A stretch of DNA of 64,000 nt from Taxillus chinensis (taxonomy: Eukaryota; Streptophyta; Magnoliopsida; Santalales; Loranthaceae), in the NCBI GenBank assembly GCA_023512835.1, contig JAKCVP010000388.1, positions 89,784 to 153,783 of the forward strand. Reading direction: 5' to 3'. Of the stretch, positions 23,268-34,985 are shown piece after piece. How positions within the stretch are numbered: the first letter of the stretch is position 1; each line of letters begins with the position of its first letter. The notes under the pieces were generated by a model. It did not search any database. It saw nothing but the letters and a program-made list of their open reading frames with translations, and was not told where the DNA came from. Made by a program: the position numbers and the translations under genes.

Positions 23268-24669
23268 TCACAGCATAGCTCTGAATTGGGTATTCGAATC
23301 TGCCTCCATCTGCATCGGCCGAGGACGCAGGTCCGAGAGCGCCTCCTGCACAAGACCCAAAACATCACTTGCGCAACCGAATGAGAGCGACCATCCCGAG
23401 CCACCTTGACCGTAGCTGTGAATTATCCTACTTGGAGATGCGCCGGCCCTCGATGGTCTTAATTCACGTTCTACGCGAACATTCCGTTTGCGCACCGGAC
23501 GCAGACCTTGCGCAAGAGGATATTCTTGATCCAGACGCGCGTGTCTCAGAGCTGGTAAGAAGTCCTCACAGCGTTTCTTCATCCGCTGAATTACGGGTGA
23601 CTCCAATGTCAGGTCAAGGTTCTGCTGGTGGCTCTGGGCAATCCCTTTTCATCGTCAGCAACGTCCGAACATTCCTAGCGTTGAAGACATACCGCCGAGC
23701 AGAAGGATGTCATCATTTCGCGGCACAATAAACACGATTTCGCCGGAAGCAGTCGCGTTTGCAGAAATTGACAGAGCGTTCTTCACCTTGGGAAAGTCCT
23801 TCCCATCATTGATCACTCGTATGAGGGCACCTCGAAGCGGGTAGCAAGTGTTATCAGCAGCAAGATGTGTTGCAGCCAGCCCCGTACAGTTGATAATGAC
23901 GTCCGCATCGAATCGATTCCTCAGCTGACGTTCCAAGTCTAAGAGGTCGGCAGTGATCTCCTCGGTCCTCATGTGTGCCCCCTTGGATTGCACCAGACGC
24001 ATGAGCCAATCCATGCACTGGTCCGTGTCAATCACTGGGACTGTGAGACCATAGCCGTCGACGGCGCCAGAGCTGGGATTGACCGCATTCTCTGCAATAA
24101 GCTGGGGACCGCGCCTGAAGCCTTTTACCCCAGAATTTTTGATCTCGTTCATCTTCTCCAGCTCAGTAGCATTTGTCTCTAACTGATAGGGAAAGAAGAA
24201 GTCCGATTCGACCATACGAACGCCAGAACCCTTTGAAAGATCCTTATCCGAGGCAAGGGCTTTGTGCTAACGTCAGTATTATGCTTTGGTTGCGACCTTG
24301 GGCTCCTGCTTGAGGACAAGTGATGCAGTACTGACCTTCCCAGGCACGATATGCGACCATGCACCACTTTTTGCTGCTCTGCAGGGAGATTTTGTCGGTG
24401 TGTGAGCCACAGACTGCTGGCGGCCACTCCCATAATGCACCAGCGATTTGCGAGGCAAGACGATGTTTTTTGCCGAAGGAAGCCCACTCCTTGGAGATGA
24501 TTGTGACTTTGTAGCCTTGATCAAGGAGCAGCCATGCTGTGACCAAACCTGTGACCCCACCACCAACGATGAGGATGCGCTTTGAATGCTCGTTGGGCTT
24601 AATGAGTGGCTTAGGGAGAGGAGTGAAGTCTCTCCACATACGGGCGCCTTCGCCAGCTGTTCGAACCAT
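23268..24669 (-). CDS. D-amino-acid-oxidase-like FAD oxidoreductase
   Basis: FAD enzyme of the DAO family, probably oxidising D-amino acids (or D-Asp/D-Glu) to keto acids with H2O2. Three exons: 24336-24669, 23693-24259, 23268-23644; 425 residues. Residues about 31-60 form the Rossmann entry (RILIVGGGVTGLVTAWLL). The central exon carries FAD/substrate-fold sequence ending IVPRNDDILLLGG, and the last exon has RMKKRCEDFLPAL and the DAO signature region RIIHSYGQGGSGWSLSFGCA with AQGLRPVRKRNVRVE upstream of it. Both acceptors are AAAG (after 24260 and 23645), chosen because only these restore frame and the family sequence (LLLGG-IAQSHQQ). An in-frame ATG 90 nt upstream (24759) gives an alternative longer N-terminus. 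No SKL-like tail is evident (ends FRAML), so peroxisomal targeting is uncertain. Confidence 0.88.
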
Positions 24670-27600
24670 GATGATGAATTTTCGGAGGACAAGTGAATAC
24701 AATAAAGGCCGAATACCTGTAAAAACAAGATGGTCTAATCTTACCAAGCTCAGATGCATCGCACACTCCTACCATCTTTATATTAAAAGTCGTGGACGGA
24801 TTCTTCCGCAGAATCGCATTCTGGCTAGGGGTGGGCCTTCACGATCCGTGACATGCGAAGAGGATATGACCTAGCTGTGTAGTGAAAGCTCGCAATAGCT
24901 TTTCTCAAAGCGCAGCAATACGCTTCAAGGCTGGGCAGATGACGAAAATCGGGCACTGACCGCAAGGGGTTCAATGACGGCGCCAGCCGCGTGGTGGGAC
25001 TTTCCGGTGTTTACGGTTCAGATGCGAAGGGAACGTTATCGTACCAATTGCTTGTAGACGCTTGATGCGCAACCATGGAATGGGGTGCCCTTGGCGAGAA
25101 GGGTCGATGTACAACCAGTCTGAGACAGCCAAGCATGTGCCAGGGCCTTGATCATAACGCGCGTCTAGGTCTTTCACGGTTCGGTCGTCTCAATCGATTG
25201 CTCCACTAGTCCGATGGATAGTCGGAGTGGATAACGGATGTCAAGGTCCATTGCCATATCCCAACTTCACTTGTCAACCCCGGATGTTGCTAAAATAGCC
25301 GCTGAGACGTCGGAAGCTGGTATCATTGAAGGACACCAACGCAGCGTCCAAACCGGGCCCGTCAAGGACAGGTAGCTAGCTTGCATGTCCAAGCCATCGA
25401 TGCAATCGAGAATCAGCTCATTTATGGTCGCGTTCCAACAGCCGTGACCAGTAGCCGTAGGAAGGGTCCGCATCCAACGAGTGGGTCGCCAGGCACGTGC
25501 ACGCCAGGGTCCATTAGGTAAGCAGGGTCTGCTGGGCTCCAACCTCTGCTGCGCACGATACTGTTTGTAGCATCAGGAGGCTACTGTCTGTCCCTGTCTC
25601 TGGACGTGCGGGATATCAGCACGGCCACAGGCATCAATTCTATATTCAGCGATGCTGCCTAGGTATTCACACATGAATTTCTCCTGGAGTCGGACGCCTT
25701 CGAGGCCACCTCGACATCCTTTCTTGCCGTGCTTGCTCGCACACTCTGCAGTCTTTCAGAAGCTCCTACTGGATGTCGCCATGTCGTTACAATTTTTGAC
25801 CATCAATACGAGTGGGCCAGACCCTGGTTGCATCTGGTGCCCATAGAGTCGCAACGCGACCAAAGATAGTCAGCGTCCCAGCGACCGCTTCGGTATGCTT
25901 CAGCTCACCCACAGCCGAAGTCTGTGGGGCTCGGTCCAACGGCTGGTGGCTGTTACAGCTCGCCGGTCTCAAGTTGTGCCCCACTCTGTTCGAGGGGTCG
26001 GCATTCGTCTGGAAAACGACCCTCTGTCTTAATCGGTCGTTGCACTGATGTCCATGACATTGGTAATGACGTGGTTTGTTGCCCGGGCGCGGACCGGGTC
26101 AAGAAGCGAATCTATGTACAGCCTGATGCTAGACTACCTGATACTCCACAGAAGGATACAATTGCCCGGCAATCGCGCTGATGCGGTCTAGACATCGCTT
26201 TTCCCGTAGGCGCTTGAAATCTACCATACAAGGATGCGCCTTTGCAGATGTCTGTGTGCACTATCACGTAAGCGGATGCATGTGTTACACGGAGCCGCAT
26301 GGGCCGGCGCGCTACGTCGCCACGGGCGCGTATGGCTCCCACTGTTTTAGTTACTATGTTAAGACCCTTTAAGAGGTAGGCCCTAGGTAGCTGTACCTGG
26401 GCCCTTTGCGGTATTCGATTCTCGGCTCGCTTCTCACCATTGTTATATCTCTCTCCGCACCATCCTTCAGGGCTGACACTGTGCCAGACCACATGCAGAG
26501 CCTGCAACAGACTCTTGCAAGACATCGCCCTCGGATGTTTCCGTGCGCTCACAGCTTTACACAGTACATTGACTGCGGCCCGTCGATCTATGCATCCCTA
26601 CCGTCACCGAGCCCAGATCGCTGCTCCTTACGAAGTACCTGAGTCGCAATGAGCTGTTTCAATAGCATTTGCCTCCGGCCCCTCTTCCGTAATGCTTGAT
26701 ATGTTGGCGCTCATGCCCAGTCTTCGGTCCCTGCATTCTCCATGGTCGGCACGGCTCGGTCTGGATAGCACATCGCGATCATCCTCAACAATCCCATTTC
26801 GCACGCTACAATTGGTCACATGCCAGCGCTCGTTGGTGGATCCTTGTCAGAAATTCGCTGACGTTCGTGACCGCTGCCAATGGCTTCGCTGCAGCTTCCG
26901 GCATGCCTATGATCAATGAGGGTCTTGCAAGGTATCTGAATCGAGGAACACATCGGTCAAGTGAGTCAGATTGAGATGCTGAGTGTTACGAATTCGAAGT
27001 ATCTGCAATGCTTGGTGGCCATGCTCAAGTCGCGCCAAAAGCCGACATGAAGAGAGCGGAGACAACATAGAAGCAGAAGCGCAAACCGATGATTTTCGGT
27101 TTTCAGGTTACACGTCAACGGCAGCCCAGCTGACGCCTTCGGCATCATCGCCATGCGTCATTACTGTGATCGCCAGGTCGGGTTTTGAATGTGAAATGAC
27201 CGCTGAAACCACCCCACCACTATCCACGCTACATCATGTACTGGGGATGTGCAAATACAACCAATCGACTTTACGTAGGGGCAAGCTCGACGCAAATTGC
27301 TTCGGTAGTGGCTGGCTCTCAAATTCTGGACAAGACGAGTACTTTGTAGCCGTGACACGAACGACCTCGTCTCGGGCATCAACCAATACCGCGAGGAGAA
27401 TCAAGAGCCTCTAACATCCAAAAGACGACAAGTCCTGTTGGCATATCTGCCAATAACATTAGGACGACATATGTGATCTATCAGTGACCAAGCGTTGGTC
27501 AGTCTGCTCATTTTGATACTAGTCGGCGTCAAGACTGCGCGTGTAGGAGTACCGCTTTAGGCGACGCTATGCGCGACCGCCTGCAGGTGCACTGGCACAG

Positions 27601-27938
27601 ATCTTACAACCTCGTTCGCTAACTAATTACGCACAGCTCAGGGCCTCATAGTATATATGCTAAGGAAGTAATCAAAGGATACTTGGACAGGTGAGTTGGT
27701 CTTGCGAAGATCATTAGCGCGCACACGCAACTACATGCGCAGAGGAGATTAGGTACCTTACTGAGTCGAAAGATCAAACTTGTCATCGGTAGACCAGATC
27801 TCCTACGCGGCGTCCTGTGCGCTATGCCACATTTAATTTAATCCGGCCTGCGACTTATTCGTTTGGCCAGACTTCAACGACGCGAGAGAAAGTCGCAAAA
27901 TGCAAAGGGCCATACATAGAAGGGCACGGAAGCGCTAT
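24670..27938. other. Gene-free stretch, possible decayed sequences
   Basis: 3.3 kb with many short frames but none with recognisable domains or consistent splice structure. A TAGGTA-type cluster occurs at about 26371-26405. Short protein-like stretches around 25270-25400 (-) and 26960-27200 (+) may be relics, but no family was recognised. Confidence 0.45.
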
Positions 27939-28136
27939 TCAATTCCTCGTGAAACTAAATCTCGCAACGAGAGCTTCAAAGCCACACTGAGTGCACAGCC
28001 GTGACTGTCTGATATTGACCTGCCGGTGCTCACACGGTCGGCCAGCTTCACAGGTTCGTTGATAGGTAGCGGCAGGCGTCAGCAGGGCGAGCCTGTGCCC
28101 GCACGTGAAGAGTGCAAATACTTGCCTTGTGCACAT
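27939..28136 (-). CDS. Possible 65-residue cysteine-containing protein
   Basis: Starting at the only ATG in the frame (28136) it encodes MCTRQVFALFTCGHRLAL..., with Cys/His spacing suggestive of a small zinc-binding knuckle: TCGH, TCEAGRPCEH and a final LCTQCG. Short fungal proteins that begin MCT.. and have a CGH motif are common and uncharacterised; that resemblance is from general memory, not a search. No intron, isolated in gene-poor sequence. Could equally be a chance frame or the end of a decayed gene. Confidence 0.4.
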   Translation of the reverse strand: MCTRQVFALFTCGHRLALLTPAATYQRTCEAGRPCEHRQVNIRQSRLCTQCGFEALVARFSFTRN

Positions 28137-28565
28137 CTTGCGCTTGCTCGCGATGCGTGACTTGTGTGAGACCTTGCGGGTGCGTATCAGTCTGCCCACC
28201 CTTTAATATGACTCGTGCACAACATCATGTGTCCGCACAAAACTAATTCATTACAGTGGAAGCGAAGACAGTGCACGGCGCTGCCAGAACAAAGGATTGC
28301 TTTGTTCTGGGAAGACGCTCGTCCTACGTCAAGCTGTGGTAAATCAAGCACACGCAAGATCAGCTAGTCAGTAATCCAAGCGTGTATCGCGATACTGCTC
28401 TCAAGGCATTTGGGCATCGAAGCGAAGAGAAGAAAAGAGAGCCATCCATCGCAAGTTTCAACTCCAATATGAAAAGAAATACATGGTGTATCGCAGCGGT
28501 CATGCCAGTCATGAAAAGTCGTAATGTCCTCCCTCAGTCAGCACCTAGGCGGGTACGGTAGATAC
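28137..28565. other. Intergenic
   Basis: About 430 bp between two minus-strand genes; presumed 3' UTR of the secreted-protein gene and promoter of the small Cys protein. No other signal. Confidence 0.4.
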
Positions 28566-29233
28566 CTAAAATCCTTCAAAGATGCCCCCATGCTTCACGC
28601 TCTTCAGCGTAACCTCACCCGCCATCCACTTCGCCAGCCCCTCCCTCTCCTCCTGCAGCGTCGTCCTCGACCACGGCCGCGCAGGTAAGTACTTTTCAAT
28701 CATAGTCGTCTCCGACTCCTCACCGTCAGACTGCACATCATCAATAGTAACATCCCTCTTCTCAATATACACTGCCGCAACCTCCTCGTCGTCACGCTTC
28801 GACATGACGGGCAGGTTCATGGGCACACACGGGAACGGCGCATGCTTCATTCTGAACGGGCCCATGGCCGACGCCCACGATTTAGCCGCATTCTGCAGGC
28901 CCGAATCGTAGTCGAAGAAGTTGGCAAAAGCAGTGGCCCAGCCGTTGCCGTTGGCGTCGCTCGCCTGGGGGCCGCGGCCCTTGGGTATGGACTTTGGGAT
29001 GCTGGGGTCCAGGGGCTTGATGCCCGGAAAGACGCCGGGGACGCTGCCGCCGTTGGAAATTTGGTAGGGTGCTGAGGGGATCGCGCGCTCTGTTAGATCT
29101 TGAGCTTCTGGGACGATGGCCGGAGCGGCGATGACGGTCGATGCTGTGGGCTTGTTAGTCCGGGATAATGTCTTCAACAAGAAGTGGACATGGACTGACC
29201 CGTAGCAAGGAGAGTAAGGGTGTGTATCTGCAT
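28566..29233 (-). CDS. Secreted protein with Kex2-like sites, unknown function
   Basis: Two exons (29200-29233 and 28566-29143; 56-nt intron with GTCAGT donor and a CTAAC branch site) give 203 residues. Splicing creates a classic signal peptide (MQIHTLTLLATASTVIAAPA) that neither exon has alone, which is strong support for the model. The mature part is Pro/Gly-rich early (GVFPGIKPLDPSIPKSIPKG), then has two Lys-Arg sites followed by Asp (MSKR-DDEE and YIEKR-DVTID) about 15 residues apart, as in Kex2-processed fungal precursors, and an acidic then mixed C-terminus. One Cys only, so not a typical disulfide-rich effector. Family not recognised. Confidence 0.7.
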
Positions 29234-30603
29234 CGTGGTAGTGACGTCGCTACTTGAGCTTCAGATCAGCGATGACTAAGTCTCCACTGGTGGGCGGATG
29301 TGTACTAAACCACACGCACGAGTTACTGACTAAAAGCTGCTTCGGTCCTCGACAGGATCAAGTGGTCCTCTTATACAATGTATTCGCCAAAGTCTCCACA
29401 AGCAGGCATCCCATTCCACCGGGCCACGTACAAAGAAACCGAGTCAAGAGCCCCCATGGTGGGCAGATGAGGTCGTGTCCAACGAGGAGAATTCAAAGCC
29501 GCTGCGTGCATGCAGTGAGAAGCCGCCCACGCCGCCTCACAAGGGGCGTTTTCAGGCGAGGAGATATATGATCCAGGGGACGCGCTGCCTGGAATACAAA
29601 GCCCCGGTGCCACGAAGACCAGCAAGAGTTTGGCATTGGATCTGGACGGTGGGCGTCATGACGGACTGCCCGCTGGCACACGAGGGTTGCACAGGCAAAT
29701 TCCAGCTACAAACAGAAACATGTTCGTCTTATGTCAGCGCAAGGCGTGGTACGATGCAGACAAGTGCCGGTCCGGTATTCCTATATCGCGCGGCTCAGCT
29801 CGTGTAGTGCTGCGATTGGCTGGAAAATACCCTACAGTCCACGACAACCTGGACGTCCTTGTACCTGAGACCAGCTCACGTCTGAATGTCGAGATCGATT
29901 CCTTGGCGAATATGCAGGAGGCGCGCATCTTTTCAATTTTTCATGTGCTGTTCAAGGTCAAGTCGTAGACAAGCCAGGCATTCGCGAAGGTCTTGGACTG
30001 TCGATACCTCATGTCGGCATCTTGCGCGGGGTTGCAAACATAAACGTGGCTCGATCACGAAGTCAAATCCTCCGAACCATCTACGTTTGACGTCGCTGGT
30101 TTCGCTTCGCCGGCGGTATCCTTTGTTCGTTCAAGTTGCTCGACAGGGCGATGATCGAGATGTTGGCTACGACTTCCCCTGCAGAGTATACTCTTTGTAT
30201 TCGACCCTGGAAGCCACACAATGAAGGCGATTAAGGCTCCGAAAGGCGGCTTCTCAAGCCACTGCCCGCTGTTTACCTTTGACAGAAGCCACGTTTGATA
30301 AAGCGGGTGCTTTTGCGTTTGCCGCAATGGGTTCGCCGTCGTCGTGACGTCGCGCAGGCTACTCCGCCTCTGAATGCGGAATACCGCATATTTGGTAGGC
30401 TTCTGTTCATATGGCGACGGCCTCATCTAGACCCTTGCCGATTGCTTGACGCGCTCCACGTGACCAGAATGCAAGGCATCGATGCAAACAACTGTGCAAC
30501 AACCTCTGCGTGTTGATCCTGTCTCAACCGCATGATGATGCGAATTGACAACATCATGTGGCTGAACCTTGTAGCATTGCGAGCGCGGCCATCAGCAGCC
30601 TGC
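29234..30603. other. Gene-free stretch
   Basis: 1.4 kb without a supported gene; contains the promoter of the secreted-protein gene and the 3' flank of VPS25. Only short unconvincing frames. Confidence 0.5.
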
Positions 30604-31266
30604 CTACCACACTTTGATCCCCAGACCATCCCCCTCACCCAGCACAGCGGCTTTTCCTCTCCTCACCAAAACGCCTACTATGCGCCCCAGCAACTCTGCA
30701 GGTAAGCCATGGAAAGGCTCGCGCTCCGTCGCTTCGCTCTCACTGAGCTCGTAGAAGGTGAGGATGCTGCCTTTCTGCCCGGTGCGGTCGACCCACTCTA
30801 CGATTAAGCTTGCCCACTCCTCCGGTGTTTTCCACCACAGCCACACCTCGCTCTCGCCCTCGCCTTCCCTCGTCTTTGATTTTGCCCGGCGCTTTTCGTC
30901 GCTGAGCTGCGAGTTGGCTATGATTGCGGCTGAAGTGTGGAGCTGCGATAGGCTGTCTACGGGGTCGGCGAGGTTATGCTGCACCATATACGAGAGCGTG
31001 ATACGGGCATCGGCGGGACTCAGAGAGCGCTTCAGTGTAGCGTTTGTGAAGATGGGATGGGTAGCATGTATACGGTAGAGACGCTGGCTCGCAGCATACC
31101 CGAGTATCACAGACGACCACTGCGCGAGTTGCGCAGCGCGCGTAGTGAGATTCGGCTGCAGTGTGTAGAAGGGAGGGAAGCTGTACATGGGTGGAAACTC
31201 GTGAGATCTTGCTGATGGCCCTTGCATTGAGCCTAGGGGACCGCTTTGTCCCTGTGCCAGTGCCAT
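30604..31266 (-). CDS. VPS25: ESCRT-II subunit Vps25
   Basis: Subunit of ESCRT-II, which acts at endosomes in sorting ubiquitinated membrane proteins into multivesicular bodies and recruits Vps20. 220 residues, single exon. The diagnostic N-terminus FPPFYTLQPNLTTRAAQLAQ is followed by the first winged helix (ILGYAASQRLYRI) and a second with WKTPEEWASLIVEWV, SILTFYEL and the C-terminal RGKAAVLGEGDGLGIKVW. The insertion SKTREGEGESEVWLW within the second half is slightly longer and more acidic than usual. Start: the ATG at 31266 is first in frame, but the conserved part begins at MYSFPPF about 26 residues later; either is possible. Functionally linked in the cell to NHX1 and the RabGAP, though not adjacent. 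Confidence 0.92.
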   Translation of the reverse strand: MALAQGQSGPLGSMQGPSARSHEFPPMYSFPPFYTLQPNLTTRAAQLAQWSSVILGYAASQRLYRIHATHPIFTNATLKRSLSPADARITLSYMVQHNLADPVDSLSQLHTSAAIIANSQLSDEKRRAKSKTREGEGESEVWLWWKTPEEWASLIVEWVDRTGQKGSILTFYELSESEATEREPFHGLPAELLGRIVGVLVRRGKAAVLGEGDGLGIKVW

Positions 31267-31651
31267 TGCAGTGTAGAGTTGCTCGGACTGGAAAGACGCG
31301 GAGGGTTTTCGATATGACGGTGCTACCTCATGGGCTAGTAGCGCGAAGCGTCATTTGAGATGGTGTCAGCGTCTCAAAACTACAGACTGCTGAACCCCAT
31401 GCCCTATCGCGTAGCGCAGCTCAACCTGAACCTGTCCTCCTTATCTTCCTCTCCGCGGCCACATAGACCCAAGAGTCTGTCGTATGATCCGTCGTGTCTG
31501 CCTTCGGCAAAGGACACTTCTTGATGGCTGTCGCCGCGCTTTCTTTTGCCTTGCAGCACGACTGGAATATATCTTGGTATCTTCATTCTGCACCCTGATA
31601 GCGCATCCCGCCGTTTCCTTTGCTAGCCTTGTCTATATGTCCCAGCAAGAA
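31267..31651. other. Intergenic, VPS25 promoter / E2 3' flank
   Basis: 385 bp between two minus-strand genes. No gene seen. Confidence 0.5.
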
Positions 31652-33186
31652 TCATCTCAGAGCCACAAGCATCTCCTCGGGCCTCTCTAGCAGACCTTTG
31701 ACAACTTCAGCGCATCTGGCAGCGGTTGCGCCGTCAACAACCCTGTGATCAGCGCTCCAACTAAAGACGCATTCCTCCTTTTTGGCCAGAACGCCATCCG
31801 CGTCAAAGGCCGGCACTAGGCGTGATTTGCCGACTCCTACAATTCCTGTTTGCCCTTCAACAATCACTGGCGAAACGACGCCTCCCCCGATACTTCCGAC
31901 ATTGCTGACCGTAAAGGTGCCTCCGCTCAGTTCCTTGCTGGTCAGCTTCCCCTCTCGGCTCATGGCGCTGAGCCGCGATATCTCCGCGGCAAGCTCCTGG
32001 ATCGAAAGACTCTGCACCCGTTTGATTACGGGCACGAGTAGGCCCTGAGGTGAATCCACTGCAATGCCAAAATTGTGATCTCGTCGTAGCACTACCTTTG
32101 GCTTGTCTGCATCTGACGTGTCAACCCTTGCATTCAATATGGGATATTGATCAAATGCGAGCGAGATGGCCTTGAGGATGAATGCTAAGGCAGAGACCTT
32201 TCTCTGCTCAACACCAGCCTGGGATTTGAGACGTCGTCGTAGCAAGGTGAGATGCTGCATGTCGACAGAGTCCGAGTATAGAAAATGTGGTATCGAGAGA
32301 GATCTGGTCATGGTCTTGAACATACCCGTTTGGATGGGCGTGAGACTTATGACTGTGTCTTCCTGCGACGCTGTGTCCAGCCTTGACTGGAGCGACTTCG
32401 AACCTTGCGCCGATGTCCTTGTCTCGGCGTACTTCTGAACATCTTCCTTGGTAACGCGACCATCCCTGCCGGTGCCCTGGATGTTGCTAATGTCAACGCC
32501 CAGCTCTTTGGTCAGGTGTCGCACTGCAGGTGTTGCGAGTGTCGCATATTTGTTACTCTGCGCCGTCGATGCGTGACTGGCCGATGTTGGAGGTGTCTCG
32601 GTCAGTTCTTGGCTGCTGGCCGCCTCTGTATTTTCGGAGGTCATGGCCTCCCTCGTATCCTCCGCTGCAATATCTCCTTCAATGTCGATGTCAATCAAGG
32701 GCTTCCAAAATTAGTCAATGAATGGCAGTTTAGGAGGTCTCTCATACCTTGCCAACAATGGCCATGTCATCAGAATCATAGTGCAGCCTTTTGACGACAC
32801 CAGTGTAGCGCGATGTGATCTGGTCATGACTGTCAGGTCAAAGTGGTATATTGATGAGTCTAGCCCATTTTACGCAGACAGACCTCTACAGAAGCTTTGT
32901 CCGATTGAACCTCGCACAGCTTGTCGAACTCTTCCACTCTTGCGCCTGGCTGTACGAACCTGCCGACAAAGATGAGCATGTGCATTGACTGTGCAAGAGA
33001 TGGCACTCACCATTGAATGATCTGTACCTCCCTGATACCCTCTCCAATGTCAGCCAGCAGGAACGGTCTGACGACTTGCAGTGCCCTAGCGGCATGAAAG
33101 GCTCGTGCAGGCTGCTGATGAGCCGCAAGTCGAGGCGATAGGGGTAGGATCGCTCGCGAAGGCTTGCACCAAACTGAGTGCCTCAT
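31652..33186 (-). CDS. Branched-chain 2-oxoacid dehydrogenase E2 (lipoamide acyltransferase)
   Basis: Mitochondrial E2 core of the branched-chain ketoacid dehydrogenase: transfers acyl groups from lipoyl-lysine to CoA in Val/Leu/Ile breakdown. Exons 33011-33186, 32884-32959, 32748-32819, 31652-32701; 457 residues. An Arg/Ala-rich presequence (MRHSVWCKPSRAILPLSPRL) precedes the lipoyl domain: LADIGEGIREVQIIQW, then EVQSDKASVEITSRYTG with the lipoylated Lys. Residues about 170-205 form the E3-binding domain (ATPAVRHLTKELGVDISNIQ, GRDGRVTKEDV). The catalytic domain follows a Ser/Gln-rich linker, with IPHFLYSDSVDM and, near the end, the active-site HRVVDG. IGEGI and IPHFLY favour the branched-chain enzyme over pyruvate or 2-oxoglutarate E2. 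The third-exon acceptor was set by continuity ASVE-ITSRYTG. Confidence 0.95.
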
Positions 33187-34956
33187 TTTGCGGCCCTGTT
33201 GATTTCTCGATTTTCTTCAGAGAGGAAGATGTAGAAGCAGAATTTCATGTTTGATGCCAGGTGCACCGAACGCTGCGCGCCCAGAGTGTGCCATGCCATG
33301 GTTCATGGAGGATGCAATGCCGCTTGTACCCGGATGAGCTGGGTCACGTGTACATAGGTATGTCCACCGCCTTGCGCATCTACCTACCTATTGAGTGCCA
33401 CCCAGTAGCCGTCTGAATTCTGCACTAGTACCCCGCACAACATGAATGCCAGTCAGCCACTCGTGCTCGTTCCTGATTAATGCTCCTATTCTCGTCGCGT
33501 TCCTCGAGGTACATGACACCGGTGTTATCGGCATTTAAAACTCGCCATCTATTCACCGTGCTGCCTCCACGGCCGACTTTCGGGCCAGTCTCTCCGAAAG
33601 TCGTTGTGGGATGATGAAACGGCCAAGGTGTCTGTACCACTGATAAGAGGCGGGGAGAATGCAATACAACTTGAATGTCGAGCCGTTCAAGCAACAGCAG
33701 TTCCCCATCCAGGACGCACTTGGTCTGGGATGAAAATTGCTTGGCGTAGGCGAAGTCTTGGAGAATTCTGCGAAGTGCATCGATCCCCTGGTGCTTTGAG
33801 CACGTTACTGAATACCTACGTTGCAGCAATGCGATGCATTAATTTCTCTAAAGAGTGGATCCAGTTGTGACTCGAAGCTGTAGCTCCATCTGTGATACAA
33901 GAGACCAAGGCGAAGGCTTCTCGCGACTTTCTTTGCCTGAAAAAGTTAATTGTCAAGGCAGTCACATTGACCACGATCTGGTGCAGCCGTCTATCGCCCG
34001 ATATCCACGACTACGAGGGCCATCACAGATGGTGAGCGAGTCAGTAAGATGCCCCACGCTGCAATCTGTGAACCACAAGTGATTTTCGCCCATGGAGCGG
34101 GCTCACGATGACATGGGATCCTGTGGATGCTCAGTACTTGTCCGTTGCAGCTATCATCTTCTAGACGAAGCGTGACGGTCCATATTGAGCAAGATGGCCC
34201 GGTCACTCAACATCAGGCGGGCGCTACATCAGCCAGCAGCTGGCAGGCATTGAGCTGTGCTTTCTCTCTGCAGCGTGGCAAGCTTATATTGGAGGGCGAC
34301 GGCTAGCTCGTTGGAAGCTAAGAGTACGGATTGCCTGATTCCAGGACGGTGTTAGCGAGCCATACATTGCAGGTCGCCGCATAAGAGGCCGCATTTCAAA
34401 TGTCGTACGGCGAGCCGAATGCTCGCTCAGCAGCTGGTGAAGCAGCGCAACAGGTGTCGCATCAGTGCGAACGCCTCCAGGTCTGCTCTCGAACGACCTA
34501 GTCTAAGTGTGCAACACAAGAACGTATGAACATTTCGATCTCATGAGGGGCAGACCCGCTGAATGCAGCTGGTTCCAGCTTTTTGGTCAAGCGGAGAGTA
34601 GCCAATGGCCGGACGGCCAGGACTGACCGTTCTGCGGCTTCATGCATTGGGAGTGCGCGACGAACGAAGGCCGGTCTCAGAATGGAAATCGTCCAAGAGT
34701 CTGTGCAGTCCATTGTGTGAGTGTTGCACAAGCCACGGCGGAGTGTTCAGATGTCTCGAGTCTGGCCCATACAGTACATGCAAACAGTATGTAACGACGT
34801 GTTTCGCGCAAGGGGGTCGAGACGGTCAGGCACTCGCTTCTCGGCGTGGCCAGAGAGCAGCGGCGATCATCGGAAGGATTGCCGTTTGAGCCTCAACTGG
34901 CCATCCAGTGCTGGAGGATAAGGATGCAAGAAGCTTTGGTATCAAGTAGTCTGAGG

Positions 34957-34985
34957 ATGCATGCATGTATGCATGCATGCCCGTA
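34957..34985. repeat. GCAT-rich alternating repeat
   Basis: Several ATGC/GCAT units in near-tandem (with one GTAT variant) give a short self-complementary stretch that could form a cruciform. Simple-sequence repeat in intergenic DNA. Confidence 0.75.

Noticed and set aside
25267..25542. Minus-strand 91-codon frame
   Set aside because: Ends plausibly but has no ATG-supported start and no motif; an alternative frame over the same DNA looks equally good.
26960..27420. Plus-strand protein-like stretches (e.g. ending KADMKRAETT and RHYCDRQVGF)
   Set aside because: Different frames with stops between, no splice sites joining them and no family recognised.
33425..33829. 134-codon minus-strand frame
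   Set aside because: No domain, signal peptide or splice structure; interrupted by equally long frames on the other strand.
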